64,000 nucleotides of DNA from Saturnia japonica (GCA_033032175.1 CM065316.1:3504115-3568114); one strand, 5' to 3'; shown: positions 1-12,418, counted from the first letter of the stretch. The notes: a model not told the origin generated them from the letters alone. Numbers and translations: made by a program.

Positions 1-2259
1 TCCTTGAAAATTTAATAACACCTTAAAGTTTTCGAGTTTGTATTTTATTACCAACGTGTACGAGTTCACCAAATGATCGTATTTATAGTAAGAAAAATAG
101 CCTCAGTTCGATTCCGTTCTGGCGCTCTAGAACTGGCACGAAAAAGTGTTTATACAGAGTCAGTACCTTTGCCAGAGCTGGCCTGCCTGCGAGACTGGCG
201 CCAGTTATTGAAAACGTATAAATCAGTTTTAAGGAATGAGTTGGATCGTCTCGGGTGCCTGTAAATGTTGGCATCCAAACCCTCAGGATAGAAAACCAGT
301 AGCTCACTAATTTGCGGCAGAAATAAGTGCGGCGATGTTGCAGTTTAGCAAATTTCAATATATTGAGTTAAGTATTGTGTGTTGTATATTGTGTTTTGAG
401 AAGAAAAATATACTTTAAAATATATATTTATTAACATATTACTTAGATGAAGACGTGCATTTTTTATAATATTTATGATATAAGTATTTTTTTACAAATT
501 TAAAAGTACTTCTTTCTTTAGAAGCGGCCTGTCATACGGCCAGTTACTATTATAAACAACATTGTGTCTATCAGAACATCCGCAAAGCTAAACCGTGTAT
601 ATCAGTTGTATCGTTTGCCCCTATAAAAACCCAATTATTCGCTCATCGGGTGACAAAGGTCGGTCTTCTTTTATCTATATCAAAAAAATAAACCAAATAA
701 TAACCTACTATTAATGCTAGTTATTTCAATAAAACTGGATGTTGGTACTTGGTATAAAAGAGATTCACAAACTCCAACATCGTTTCACCGATTACCATGA
801 AAGTTGGTACTGGTAGATCTATTTTTAATGTAGGTAGTTTTATGCTAACCCTTAATGTGATAGGTGGCGCTTTAGTCGAGTTATTGGTATTACTGGAAAG
901 GCCCAATAACATCTGCAGAGCTAGTTGGTATTATCTGTTATGTAAACATGATTTATGCTAAATCTATAAAAACAAAGACCAATATCTGATTTAAATACAT
1001 ATCACTTAAATCTATTTTACGTTTAACTTAAGCAATGACTTCTAGATTAAGATAATATTTTTAGAAAGCCTGAATTTTATTAACATCATATAAAACTCTA
1101 ATAAGATTCAAAATTGTAATCAATTTTAATAATAATACAACGAGTTTAGAAAACATGACATGAAAGCATAGTTCAGTAAACCGGGGACAAAATAGGACAT
1201 TCAAATTTTAAAAAGTTTGTGCGCCGGCCCGTGGCTTTGTTATTCATAAATTCATCGTATAAATTAAGGAAAAGAGGTCCCTGTTGTTGTTTTAGAAAAC
1301 AGATACTTACACGCATGATATGTGCATAAATAAAGTAATCGATAACGTGATCACTTTTGGAATGTCAAATTTAAATTTAAAAACGAAAATACATGGTGCA
1401 AAATATAGATTTAATTATAGAATGTATGGTACAAATGTATGTATGTTTTTTTGTTTGTTTCTCGTCCGTAACGTATATGTAATACTGTATTCATCATAAG
1501 AAAGACTGCATAAAATATCCTTAGAACGTAAATTGTTAGGTCCTGCATCACATAACCTAAAACATGCATTTCGTCTATCAATTATGAATTTTAAAAAGTA
1601 ATGATAGTGATAAAAGATATAAAGAAATTTTGCAAGAGAAAATCCTAAATAACTTTCTCTACAAAATGAGTTTTGTGAATTTTCACATACCTATTTCTAC
1701 TTACTATGTCAGATTACTGTTTTAGATTACGTACCGTCGAGTGAGCCGGAGTGTCAGTTTTAAGTAGTTTTCATGAAGAGCACTTTTGAAAGATAGGTAA
1801 AGTAGTGACCGACCGAAGGTTCATTTTCTGTTTCGGCCACAATTTTGGTTTTGGCCAAAAACTGGCCGAAGCATTGGGCTGCGCCGAAACTGTTTATTCA
1901 TTATTGCGCGTCGTTCGAGTAACTTCAGGTGTAGAAAAACTGCTTATCTTAACATACTACATAGGACTTTTTAAATTATAAATACTCAGTTCCATACTTA
2001 CCATAGATAACATTCTTAACATCATATCATATCATAAATCACATATTTGTCCAAAATTAGAGTAAAATCAACTTCCACATTAAAAACTGTCGTGTGTCAG
2101 ATTCATACATGTAACATTGACTTCGAGAATTGTTAATATCGAATTAACATTTAAAAAGAAATAAAGTGTTCAGAAAATCTTTGACCCGACTTTAATCGTT
2201 GGTGACGCCTAGTATAAATGTTGATCTCAACATCGAATATCTTACGTAAGCTTACCAAA
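1..2259. other. AT-rich intergenic sequence, no gene recognised
   Basis: No open reading frame here resembles a known protein and no RNA gene was recognised. A GC-richer patch near 110-340 looks like an old repeat. Positions 1780-1910 contain several TTCGGCC/GGCCGAA words in both orientations, suggesting a decayed palindromic repeat. The longest reading frames (63-91 codons) are within chance expectation for this length. Confidence 0.5.
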
Positions 2260-2262
2260 TGA

Positions 2263-2530
2263 TTTGATTTCCTCTCCTCATACTTATCCCACCTAAGTAG
2301 GGTCGGCAGAATATGTTTCCTCTTTCACTCTCTTCCATCAACTGACATTTCTATATTCACACCATATATACGAATATCACTCCTCACACAATCTAACCAT
2401 AATTCTTCGGTCTACCTCTAAATCTATATCAGTCCACTTTCATATTCTTCTAGAACTTTCATCCTTGCTCATGACATGCCTAAACCACCACTTCATATGT
2501 CACCTATTAAATTAATACTAACACTACTAA
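2263..2530 (-). mobile_element. Non-LTR retrotransposon relic, related to the one at 8.9-9.5 kb
   Basis: A pyrimidine-rich stretch on the plus strand shares ordered words with 9150-9260, including a GACTTTCATC-like core and CATGACATGCC. The related copy reads on the minus strand as a badly decayed non-LTR polyprotein C-terminus. This copy has no usable frame. The family assignment is inferred through the other copy. Confidence 0.35.
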
Positions 2531-3397
2531 CTTGTCTTAAGAAATCTTGCCTTCTATCAGCTTACTATGGCTATGGTATGCGACCAAAGTAATCTTATTG
2601 ATATTTGCAGGCTGTAACTTCTGTGATTAGGAGATAGATACTCCTAGTTATAGAGGGGTTTGGGACTGACCGCGTAAGTCTACCGATGAATAGACAAAAC
2701 CGTCAGCATTACCGGAGATTCACTACAAACCACATAGAACAAACCACTAAAAATTGTAGCAAGTGTCCGAAAAACGTCAGCAAAGTAATTTAAAATTTGC
2801 TAGTGTCTCTGTATCTTCCTTACTGAGACTTGTTGTACTGTATCTAGATTTGGACATTTTACACCGACTATACGAACGAATACAGAAAACGGTTTACAAC
2901 GAATCGATAGAAGCTTAACGAATAATTAACAAGACTTCTACAGTTCAAGAACATAATATTTTATTCCAAATGCCCTAACAACAAAGTTAATTATAAGTAC
3001 AGGTACCAAGTACAGGTAAAAAGGCCGACCACCTTTGTAGGTAGGCAATTTTAAACTAATTATATAATGACTAAGTTATCATAATTTTAAATATTGACAT
3101 CCCGAACAATACGGAATGGAAATATGATAGATACCTCACATGTATTTAATGTTTGCAATGCCCAATAAAATATAACCAGTAAGTAAATACTCTTTGAGAC
3201 GTAATACGCCAAATAACTTTTTCTTATTTATTTTGATTTCATTGATTAAGATTTGTCAGATCAATTATATTTTATAAAATGTCATTCTATCAGATACGTA
3301 ATTTTATTTCACAATAAATTTCCTGTGATAAGGATGCGTCATAACGTTATAAGGCATTACTGAATGTCTTATTAAGTGAAAACAGGATGGAAGCTAT

Positions 3398-4301
3398 AGT
3401 CGTACAAGTTCGTATCCGACCGTCCTATTTTTCCGACAGACATTGGCGGGTGCGCGGAACCTGGGCGGTAACGGGGGCGGCTAATGTAGCGAGGAAAGGG
3501 AAACGCGTGCAATTGCGTGACGTAGGCGCACAACCACAGTACACCAATATAAACAGTATTATTAATATTATTATTAATATTATTATTATATTATTATTAT
3601 TATTATTATTATATTACGTCTTCATACAAACGGCCGAAACGAAACCTAGGTAAACTTCAGTAAACAACAGTAACGATTACGCAATTTTTAATGAATGGCA
3701 AAATATTATATTACAGTGTAAACTCTTTATAACGAAACTCAAGGGACTGAGCATTTTTTGTCGTTATAGATAGTTATCGTTATATGGAGTGTAGTTTCAA
3801 TATGTGGGTTTTAACGCAAACCAACCAAGTTGGGCTCACTTCAACGTTATAGGGAGTTTATCGCTATAAAGGAAACGTTATAAAGAGTTTACACTGTACT
3901 TACTTCCTAGAATTTAAAATTGTTTTTGATTTATTAAACTGTAAGCAAAAATTGTATGATTATTTAGAAAAAAATACACTTTCTTCCTACTAACTCACAA
4001 TCACTTTTGAAACTAGAAATAAAACCCAAGTCAAAATAATTTAAATAAAAACTTTGCAGTAATCTATTTTGGTGAAACAATAATAATGACAATTTAATAT
4101 AGTACAAATATGTAAGCAAAGTCAGAGAGCAGCCCTAGTGCGTGTTTATCTACGGAGCGGGTGGAAATAATTATTTCAAGAACATTGCCGAGTCACCAAA
4201 CTATTTATTTACTTTAGCGAACTGTAGTGACGTACTGTTGTGCTACCTCGCCCCCGCCAACATCTCTCACATATGACGGTCGCGCACGAACTTGTACGAC
4301 T
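3398..4301. mobile_element. Non-autonomous DNA element with TIRs, host of a nested MITE
   Basis: AGTCGTACAAGTTCGT at 3398 is matched by its reverse complement ending at 4301. Similarity continues inward imperfectly (CGACCGTC and TTGGCGGG occur in both arms), giving a 904-bp element with long diverged terminal inverted repeats and GC-rich ends. The middle is AT-rich, with a TTA/ATT microsatellite at about 3555-3615 and a smaller MITE at 3714-3896. No transposase is encoded. The 88-codon frame at 3387 runs through the left arm and microsatellite and is not credible. Superfamily unknown; no clear target duplication. Confidence 0.6.
3714..3896. mobile_element. Tc1/mariner-type MITE, copy 1
   Basis: Begins CAGTGTAAACTCTTTATAACG-like and ends with the inverse, flanked by TA on both sides (3712-3713 and 3897-3898), the target duplication of the Tc1/mariner superfamily. 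Much of the 183 bp is internally inverted, so the single strand could form a long hairpin. A second copy in opposite orientation lies at 7919-8102. It is nested inside the element at 3398-4301. Confidence 0.75.
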
Positions 4302-5227
4302 TTAATACATGGATACGTAAAATATGTTTAGTAAAGATGACCATTGTTAAACCATTTACACAAATATAACGACTATTAATTTAAAACATACATATGGACG
4401 ATTGAAAACTATCTTAAAGCAGATTTCCTAAGCAAATGAAGCTATAATTCGGAGAAAAACGTTAGGTTGAAGTTTATAAAAAACTGCCGGTGGACGATAA
4501 CAGAATCGTGGTCACGCCATACCATACAGACAGACGCTTTTATAGCGTGTGATAAAAAGCGCTCTAAAAACTCAAGGCAAGCCAGTCTTGTATCTACTAA
4601 AATTGGTATTTTATTTGATGACGATTTTATAATTTTAGTTAGATGATAAAATGGTTTTTTTTCCATGACTTTCCAAAATTAATAATAAACTGTGATGGAT
4701 AGAAATCTCTTGCTGCTGAAAAAAGTTACGTGTTTTAAGGCCAAAAATGATATTTAATAGGAAACCGACATTGCAAAGAAAATATTTGTTATTATTTTTG
4801 TTTGGAACTTTATAAAATCCAGAGATCATATATATTAAAAAAAAAAAACAGAATAAAGACCACCATTATATACATGGTCTACTAAAAGACGACCGCTGTA
4901 AGCGAAATCAATCAGATAGGTTTGCGGGATGCAGGACGGAGGATGTGCACGGATATACACGGTAATGTAATAAGTATTCTATATCTTCAGATAAATAAAA
5001 TAATTAATATACATTACATTGTTTTTTTTTAAATTAAAATAAACACAAAAACTACTTTATTGAACAAAAATTAAGGGTGTAATCCTAACATGCAGTTAAA
5101 GTAACACAGTTTTTATTAAATTTAATAGTATACGAGGGGTGATCCACAATGAATATGATAAACCATAGTTATGGCTTTATTTTTTTTTATTTACCTACTT
5201 AGTTTTCTTACAAGTCAATACGTTTAG
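4302..5227. other. Intergenic, nothing recognised
   Basis: AT-rich sequence without recognisable coding or repeat structure. The 64-74 codon minus-strand frames at 4442-4829 show no known domain. Confidence 0.45.
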
Positions 5228-5880
5228 TCAATCTTTCTTGCCCCCGGTCTGATCCTTGAATCTAGGAAAGAGGTAGAAGTAGCTGGGTGTTAAATCTGAC
5301 GAATAGAGAAAATTTGCGAGTAGTTCTGTAGAAGAACTATTACAAAGGCAGGATCCTCCGACCAGACGGGTGTTATGTCTGGCGGGCAGCTGCCCAACGG
5401 TTGTAGTCGGGTTCTTGTATATATACTCAACGATTAAGTTAATTTCTATAGCGCAATGTAGGATAGTAGGATGCGTGTTATATGGCTCGATAGATGTCGC
5501 TATGTAGATGTCGCCACAGTTCGAATCCTTATTTGCTAATAGGAGCCATCGCAACTACGGCTTTGTGCGCCGGCGAACTGTCTAGGTTGAAACAAGACTC
5601 CTTGCTAACGGTGTGCCTTGCCTTTTTTTCTTTAATAGCCTGCCCTCCCGCATTCTTATTATTTAGTTTGCGTAGTAAAAGGCCGTGATAATGACACGTC
5701 TTTTCCAAATATTCAACCATAATAAATCTCGGGACATTCCAAAAATCGGCCGTCACAACATCTTGGGCTTTTTTGAGGTTGTAGCTCTCTCTTCGTTTTT
5801 CTACTTTGTGATGTTATCTCTTCTAACAGTTCGTATTTCAAAAATAATTTCTTAGGAACCATGGTCTAAATATTTGATTT
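5228..5880 (-). pseudogene. Mariner-family transposase relic, split by an LTR
   Basis: Minus-strand reading upstream of the LTR gives a mariner-like block (FWNVPRFIMVEYLEK, then AHKAVVAMA, equivalent to the catalytic-core stretch before and at the second aspartate). Downstream of the LTR the frame resumes with YSSDLTPSYFYLFPRFK, the degenerate counterpart of the family's [10 protein letters not shown] third-aspartate motif. The second motif reads LDSSPAHK instead of HDNAPAHT, and the final aspartate block has a tyrosine where the last D should be. Only the C-terminal half is present, with no TIRs seen. It is certainly non-functional. The intact family protein is about 345 residues. Confidence 0.7.
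5327..5518 (-). mobile_element. Solo LTR inserted in the mariner relic
   Basis: On the minus strand the repeat starts TGTGGCGACATC and ends CTTCTACA, giving TG...CA ends. GAAC lies on both sides, a 4-bp target duplication typical of Ty3/Gypsy integration. Its body matches the plus-strand copy at 11271-11495: the runs around GCCCGCCAGA, TATAACACC and GGTCAGAGGATCCT correspond. No internal retroviral sequence follows, so it is a solo LTR left by LTR-LTR recombination. Confidence 0.7.
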
Positions 5881-6853
5881 TTTTAGGCTGAACTAGGAAA
5901 TGTATAAGTTTTTTTTTATGTTTGTGTCTATTGCAAATATCTGATTATTTATCAACCTTATGATATTTATATAATAATTTACTCAGACCGAGTTAAAGCA
6001 TAACTTTTGAATATCTATTTAGTTTTTAAAACGCAACGTCGGTAATCCCAGTTTGGTAAAATAATCTCATGTGTAGCAGTCACAAAATAAAACCGCGATA
6101 TCCCCCACGTCAGACGTCTATTGCTGCTGACGGTCGGCAATTAAATAGACTAGCTTATTGATTAACCACGTTCCCCTCCCGCGTCCCGCAGACCACGAGG
6201 AGAGTCGAACTTACGGCGGTTAGTTAATCATACGCGACTTCATTTGAACTAATTACAATATAAATTTCAAATCAATATAGTTCCACAGATTACTTCGTAT
6301 ATATTATCAAAATTTACTGCATTATAATAATATTAGTATAGATATATAACTATTATAAAACTATTTTCGTTGAATGAATAAAAATTCGGTAACATTACAA
6401 GATTCAACAATATAGAAATGTTTAATGTATACATAAGAAACCTTAAAATAGCAATGACTATATAACTCACATACGAATACCACATAACCACAATGAAACG
6501 TATGTAATTACGGAAATGTATTGTTTCAGTTAGTTCTCTGCTAATTGATAACCGGCATAAAGTTTTCTGAACCTCAGCGAAGCATCAATTTATGATTTTA
6601 CAAAATATAAAAGTACCTTACGTCCGTAACCATTTTGAAATACCAACCAAGGAAGGCCTATCCAAAGGAATATACATATCGTATAATTAATAATAGAAAG
6701 TGTAACAAAATCTCTAAGCTATCCGCGTCCTGATGGATTCCTTTGAAAAAACGTAAAACAGTATAACAGAATTATATATGTTACCGTAAAATAATTCAAA
6801 CTATTTACGTTATATAAAGAACTTCTGTGTAACATTTTATAATTCTATAGTTC
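5881..6853. other. Intergenic, nothing recognised
   Basis: AT-rich with a moderately GC-rich patch at 6095-6235. No gene or repeat was identified. Confidence 0.45.
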
Positions 6854-6861
6854 TTCTAGAT

Positions 6862-7096
6862 CAGTGGTCGGCAAAGTGCGACTGCATAGCTGCATGCGGC
6901 TCTTTGGCCAAGGAGATGCAAGCACATTGTTCGCATTAATCAATATTTATTAAGTATGAAATTTAGTTTTATTTAGTGTACTACTTATTTAGTGTAATAA
7001 AAGTTTACTAAACAAGCAGATTTGGCTCCCTATTTTTTTTTTAATTGTTGTAATATTCATACTTGGCTCTTTGGCTAATAAGTTTACCGACCATTG
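6862..7096. mobile_element. hAT-type MITE with 8-bp target duplication
   Basis: The left end CAGTGGTCGGCAAAGTGCG and the right end (reverse complement CAATGGTCGGTAAACTT) are inverted repeats of the CAGNGGTCGGCAAAC type seen in hAT elements. The flanks are TTCTAGAT (6854-6861) and TTCTAGAC (7097-7104), an 8-bp duplication with one mismatch. The 235-bp interior is non-coding. Confidence 0.8.
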
Positions 7097-7104
7097 TTCT
7101 AGAC

Positions 7105-7916
7105 ACACTTATTTATGCTTTGCAGCCAATGAAGTCAGTAAATTGCGTATCGGCGGTACTTATCCCTATTTAAATGACACCCATTGCGTTCGTTGTGTGC
7201 ACACTAGACAACGACAAGGAAAAGATATACGAAAATGTACAATTTTACCAAAATCAAGATAGTCTTTGGAACCCAAAGCATTTCGACTGTGTCAATAAAG
7301 GTAAAAAAGAAGACGCCTGGCCTGGCGAAAATAAGCAGAAGAATCTCTACTAAAGAAGAACTGACTCATTGTGAGCTCTGGTACTGAAGGCTCAACTAGA
7401 GCCCATGTTCATACAGATATTTATTTCCTCACTTTGAGCAGCTCAAAGTCCCATATACATAGCATTGGAATTTTATCAAATACAGATAAATATTTTAGTG
7501 TTCTAAGAATGTGACGCAGGATATTAATATATCCATTAACAATATAATATACATATTTCAGTTATGTAGCTACCACAGCCATAATATTTTGATGCAATAA
7601 TTATTTTTTTGAAACTACTGTGTTTGCCTTGGCTGTTATTATAAGAAAACTAGTTATTATTCCCCACACAACAACACTAAATAAGTGTGCGACAACTCTA
7701 GTAAGAACTGCAGAGGATACATTCGTAATGACTAATGACATCAATCATAATATCACGGCCCCTCAAGTACAAATGTTTCCACCTTTTATTTTGACCTGAA
7801 AAAATAATGTCTTTATTTGTACTAACTTCAAGATTCTTAGAAATCTATATATAAAACAACTAAATAATTCATCACTTTTTAAAGAAAGAAAGCTGTTAAT
7901 TTACGGCATAAATAAA
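7105..7916. other. Intergenic, nothing recognised
   Basis: AT-rich sequence between two MITEs. A short frame at 7071-7262 overlaps the hAT MITE end and shows no domain. Confidence 0.45.
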
Positions 7917-7918
7917 TA

Positions 7919-8102
7919 CAGTGTAAACTGTTTATAACGTTATCCTTTATAACGATAAACTCCCTATAACGTTGAAGTGAGCCCAACTTGGTTGGTTTGC
8001 GTTAAAACCCACATATTGAAACTCCACTCCATATAACGATAACTCTCTATAACGACAAAAAATGCTCAGGTCCTTGAGTTTCGTTATAAAGAGTTTACAC
8101 TG
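7919..8102. mobile_element. Tc1/mariner-type MITE, copy 2 (inverted relative to copy 1)
   Basis: Begins CAGTGTAAACTGTTTATAACG and ends GAGTTTACACTG with TA on both sides (7917-7918, 8103-8104). Internal words such as AAGTGAGCCCAACTTGGTTGG match copy 1 in reverse complement. Length is 184 bp against 183 bp. Confidence 0.75.
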
Positions 8103-8309
8103 TACTTCCTTGTTAATTAAAGAAAAATTTGAAGTTAACTACAAATTTTGAAAAATAGAACAATTCAATTAGAAATTCGGGATACCAGGATCAAATCCTC
8201 TACCCGCCAAACAACATACATTCGAAATTAAATCTTTCCTTAATAATTAAAAGGTAGCCTTGCCCTTATCATAAATGTGTGAGCTTTAATTATATTGATT
8301 GTATTAGAA

Positions 8310-8703
8310 GTATAGAAAAACATTTAAGTATATCATTCTTAATTAATAAAAATAATTTTATTTCAGCTGGACTCCGTTAATTTCAGACAATATACTGTCA
8401 ATCTCCAGAATGTTTTACAATGTCTTATAAATTAAACAGACTGTGAGTCACAGACAGCTAGAAGTTTGTTTCCAGAACAATGAAATGTTTATTGATATAA
8501 ATTTATGTATAGAAAAACATTTAAGTATATCATTCTTAATTAATAAAAATAATTTTATTTCAGCTGGACTCCGTTAATTTCAGACAATATACTGTCAATC
8601 TCCAGAATGTTTTACAATGTCTTATAAATTAAACAGACTGTGAGTCACAGACAGCTAGAAGTTTGTTTCCAGAACAATGAAATGTTTATTGATATAAATT
8701 TAT
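8310..8703. repeat. Perfect tandem duplication, 2 x 197 bp
   Basis: The block 8310-8506 is repeated directly as 8507-8703 with no difference that I can find by eye. Each unit contains TTTTATTTCAGCTGGACTCC, which resembles a 3' splice site, but no coding frame follows. Such identity means a very recent duplication or an assembly artefact. Confidence 0.9.
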
Positions 8704-8879
8704 CTTAATTGAACCATTACATGTTATGATTGAAATGCACAATAAGCCTTAGCTTGTTCTGTGACAAGTAATTAAGTAAAGATAGGAAGTTAACAGATAA
8801 ATGAGCATCACTAACTGAATAGTCAGTTGTGAACTGAACAGAGGTGAAGATTTTTTTATAGTAGGCTCACTGTTTTCAA

Positions 8880-9480
8880 ATATTAAACACGTTTCTTCTC
8901 CTTCTTCTTACTTAATTAGGGTCAGTACCTACATAAAAAAAAATAATTATAGGTTTGCTTTATGGCCACAATCTCACTTGATCTTTTTAAGTGACAATGT
9001 TGCCCAAGACCATACTAAGCCTAGTGTAAAAGACTGGCTTTCAAGAGCAGCTGCTGGAACACACCTATCAATGCTTGGCGACAGATTTGTTTCTACTACT
9101 CTCCCTACTATAAGCAATCATCACACTATTGAAACCTACTTACACGCATATCATTCTTCAGTCTTCCTCTACTTCTACATCCATCCATGTTCATAATTAA
9201 CACTCTTCTAGATATATGACTTTCATCTCTCCTGATGACATGCCCTTATCACATGAACCTATTACTCCTCAATTTCTATGTTACCTCTAATTGTATTAGT
9301 TTGTTCTGTCTGTCTTATCTCTGAATATATTGGTGTCTGTATTAGTTTCACTACAAATCCATTCTATCATTCACATTTCTGACCATCATATGATGTAATC
9401 TTCTTTCAATTATCTCTTTTGTTGTCCAGTACTTAGATCCATACACCATACTCAACCCTTGTTTATTATTTCACAAAATA
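8880..9480 (-). mobile_element. Decayed non-LTR retrotransposon 3' region
   Basis: Minus-strand reading gives fragments resembling the last part of an RTE-like non-LTR polyprotein (YGSEYWTTKEIIERRLHHMM, then later RAxGHVIRRDESH-like words) with many stops and frameshifts. The plus-strand 72-codon frame at 8978 is a shadow. A piece at 8990-9075 also resembles 19605-19690, inside the Myb/SANT gene intron. Family assignment is tentative. Confidence 0.4.
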
Positions 9481-10770
9481 TTTTGCTTAAAAATGAGTCA
9501 TTAAAATAAATTATATTAGGTATGTAATTTTTAACATTTTAAAATAATTATATGCTGTTACCCATTGTTTGTAACAAAGAACATAATATGTAATCAGTTG
9601 ATATGCCATGCTAAAGTTGGTTATCAAAGATTTTCATTTTACCAGTGTATTATTATTGTTTTCTTATGATAAGATAAACAATAATAATTTTATACAATAC
9701 ATACATGAAAAATTTTCTTACACAAAGAAAACACAGGCCCTGTCTATGTAGTAACCATATTTATGAATTATTATGAGTATGAATTTATAATATTGCAAAA
9801 TAAATGCATGTTCAATGACCTAATTAATAAGATTTGTCACTAAACTAATAGATGTCTGACCAAAATCGAATAACCAAATAATATAAAAATGCTTACACAA
9901 CAATGTGAATTTTTCAATGGCTACCTTTCTTTAGACTTGATAGCATTAACGTAACCTAACCGGTCCAGCCTTTCAACCTATCTTTGGCTACGTTCGGGAC
10001 ACATTCCATTGAATAGTTTTTTAAATCTTCTCACATAACACATATGGTACACAATTATCTCATACATATCATAACATAATTATCACATAATGGTAGAATG
10101 TGTGTGAAACCAACCTGATAGACTATTACTACAAGATAAAATGAATAATTCATTGTGATGTACTGAGCTATGTAAAATAGCATCCGTGCTTCTCCGACAA
10201 CCGAGAAAGCAGGGATGCTTTACAAACTGGTAATGATGGGCATTAGAAACCGTTGAACTTCAAGATTGTAGTACTTAATTTGGAAAGTTTGTTTGTATTG
10301 TATTTACTTAATTATCAATTTTTTTTTTGTGACATTCACTGGGGTGACATGGTCACTGATTGACCAAACCCCAAACACAAATAAAGAAAAAAAAAAGATT
10401 GGCTACAATATAAACCATAAGAATTAAAGCTATTTTTATTTGGTAACAAATTTACTTATTATTTTAATGACAGAACAAAATAAGTGATACCAATAAAAGT
10501 AGTATGATAATAAAAAATGTTTGTTGGGAATAGATATTATAATTAGGGGATAAATATCAGTGACAAATATAAACTTTGGTTACAGAAAATATTGTTGCCA
10601 ATTATTATTACTTATCTTGTAATGTAAAAATAAACCATTGTGATTTATATTTGTAGTAACCTACACAATATTGCATATTATAAAAATTATAAAAGCAATC
10701 AGTTTCCTATTCTTCTTCTTTAGGCACCACAAATAGCACTTGCCACTATCAATTTTTAAAGCCTTTGTAG
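9481..10770. other. Intergenic, nothing recognised
   Basis: AT-rich. Positions 10180-10260 are slightly more complex but carry no recognisable gene. Confidence 0.45.
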
Positions 10771-10774
10771 TACA

Positions 10775-10912
10775 TACATACATAAATATTGTCTGTTTTA
10801 CAGTGGGGTAGGCAGAGACCACAAACTTCCACTTGCTACGATCTTGGCACACATTTTTGCTTCTTCAACATTTTTCACCCTTCTTAGTATTTTCTAGTAT
10901 TCAAAGTGGAGT
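10775..10912 (-). mobile_element. RTE-like retrotransposon 3'-terminal relic
   Basis: On the minus strand the words CQDRSKW and VVSAYP, preceded by a frame-shifted NVEEAK, match the C-terminus of the better preserved element at 43505-43995 (NVEEAKEVCQDRSRWKDVVS). This is the extreme 3' coding end of the element only. Confidence 0.65.
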
Positions 10913-10913
10913 C

Positions 10914-11090
10914 TAACAAGATGGTGGGCCCTTACTAGAACTATCCAGGGAATTTTTGATATCTCAAAATGCATGTTTCCATCTATAATTATAATCCACT
11001 TCTTGTGAGCACAATAACAACTATATCACACAAAATACCACCAAAATTACATAACAGGGTCAACAAACCTAAGTTACTGAATTAAAATAA
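10914..11090 (+). repeat. Dispersed repeat family R-A, copy 1
   Basis: Starts ACAAGATGGTGGGCCC and continues through TCAAAATGCATG, ATAATCCACTTCTTG, TATCACACAAAA, AAATTACATAACAGGGTC and a closing AAAATAAAAACC. The same ordered words occur at 44060-44245 (+) and at 17700-17935, 29275-29440 and 32867-33034 (-). The A-rich 3' end suggests a short retroposon, but no tRNA-like head was found. Confidence 0.7.
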
Positions 11091-11270
11091 AAACCAAAAC
11101 AAGGCAGCTCAAGATCCCATCAAAAACTCCAAGCAGCTAGTTTACAAATTAAATATATATTATGTATTATTTTTTAAATATATCATAGTAAAAAATAAGT
11201 CTTATCAATTTGTTAGCCTTTTTGAATGAAAGATATAAATAATCGTTCTTTTTGTACCTATTTAATAATG

Positions 11271-11495
11271 TGTAGCGACATTGATATAGCGACATCTATC
11301 CTCGCCATAACTGACTCATCCTACATAGATACATCTATCAAGCCACATATGACGCATCTTACATCGCGATATTGAAATTAACCCAACAATTGAGTATATA
11401 TACAAGAACCCGACAAACAACTGTGGGACAACTGCCCGCCAGATATAACACCAGTCTGGTCAGAGGATCCTCCCTTTTCAAATGGTTACCCTACA
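11271..11495 (+). mobile_element. LTR with adjoining primer-binding site
   Basis: TGTAGCGACATT...CCCTACA, 225 bp, homologous to the minus-strand solo LTR at 5327-5518. It is followed at once by CTGGTGACCCCGAC. The same 14 bases follow the 5' LTR of the Gypsy element at 39 kb, so this is a primer-binding site and the copy is the left LTR of a truncated element, not a solo LTR. The internal region is lost beyond about 11530. Confidence 0.7.
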
Positions 11496-11530
11496 CTGGT
11501 GACCCCGACATGATATCAATATCAGTTATC

Positions 11531-12417
11531 TATGTATTATTTAAAGTGTTGAACACAACCAATTGAAAATTAAGTGTCTTTCAAACCGAAACATTTGTGA
11601 TAGATATTTTTACAACACATACTTTGATAAATAATTGTATCATTTTATCTATACAACAAAATATATAATATTACACAAAACACACAATGTATGTGTATTT
11701 AACTAGTTTTCTTAAAACATTACTATAATTTTTATTACCACAGAGTGAATTGACAATCACTAATGTCATACTTAAAACTAATGTTGTCACATTTATTTTT
11801 GAAGTGTTATGCTACCATATATTTTACGGTTCAATTGTTAGAATCATAAGAATTTAAATACTGAATTAAGGACTTTTATTAATTATTTAAATATTTTGTA
11901 TTATTTAACCACTCAAGCACCTTGATAAGTAAGTCTACTTCATTTTGGAAAAAAAAATGAAAATTGGAAACTCCAAAAACATAGAAAATCTAACCTTATG
12001 CACTCTCCTTAGGCGTCTCCTTTGAGTAGATTGACTCAATCGGTATTTTTTTTTGTAAAGATTTTATAGGCACAGGTACACCATATAATAATATATAAAT
12101 AAAAAATAAAAAAAAAAATAAAAAAAATTCGTCATTGCGGTACAATAAAATATTTTTTATATGTTAAAATATATTATATTATAACGTAGAAATAAAACTA
12201 TTAATATTTAATATACGAAATTATTATTAAATATAAAAACACGACCCACAAATGTATAATATACCTACAAATGTATAAAGTACCGCACGCAATAAGAAAA
12301 CTTGACGCGGCGCTGCACCCGCGGCATTTCAGCCCGATAGTACGTTCAAGGACATGCTGTATTATACATAATAATGAATTATATACATATCGTGTGACTA
12401 TAACCTTTAGGTAATAA
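11531..12417. other. AT-rich intergenic sequence
   Basis: Low-complexity A/T tracts (for example 12040-12130). No gene was recognised. Confidence 0.45.
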
Positions 12418-12418
12418 C

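Noticed and set aside
3387..3653. 88-codon frame with Ile/Leu-rich end
   Set aside because: It reads through the TIR of an element and then a TTA microsatellite.
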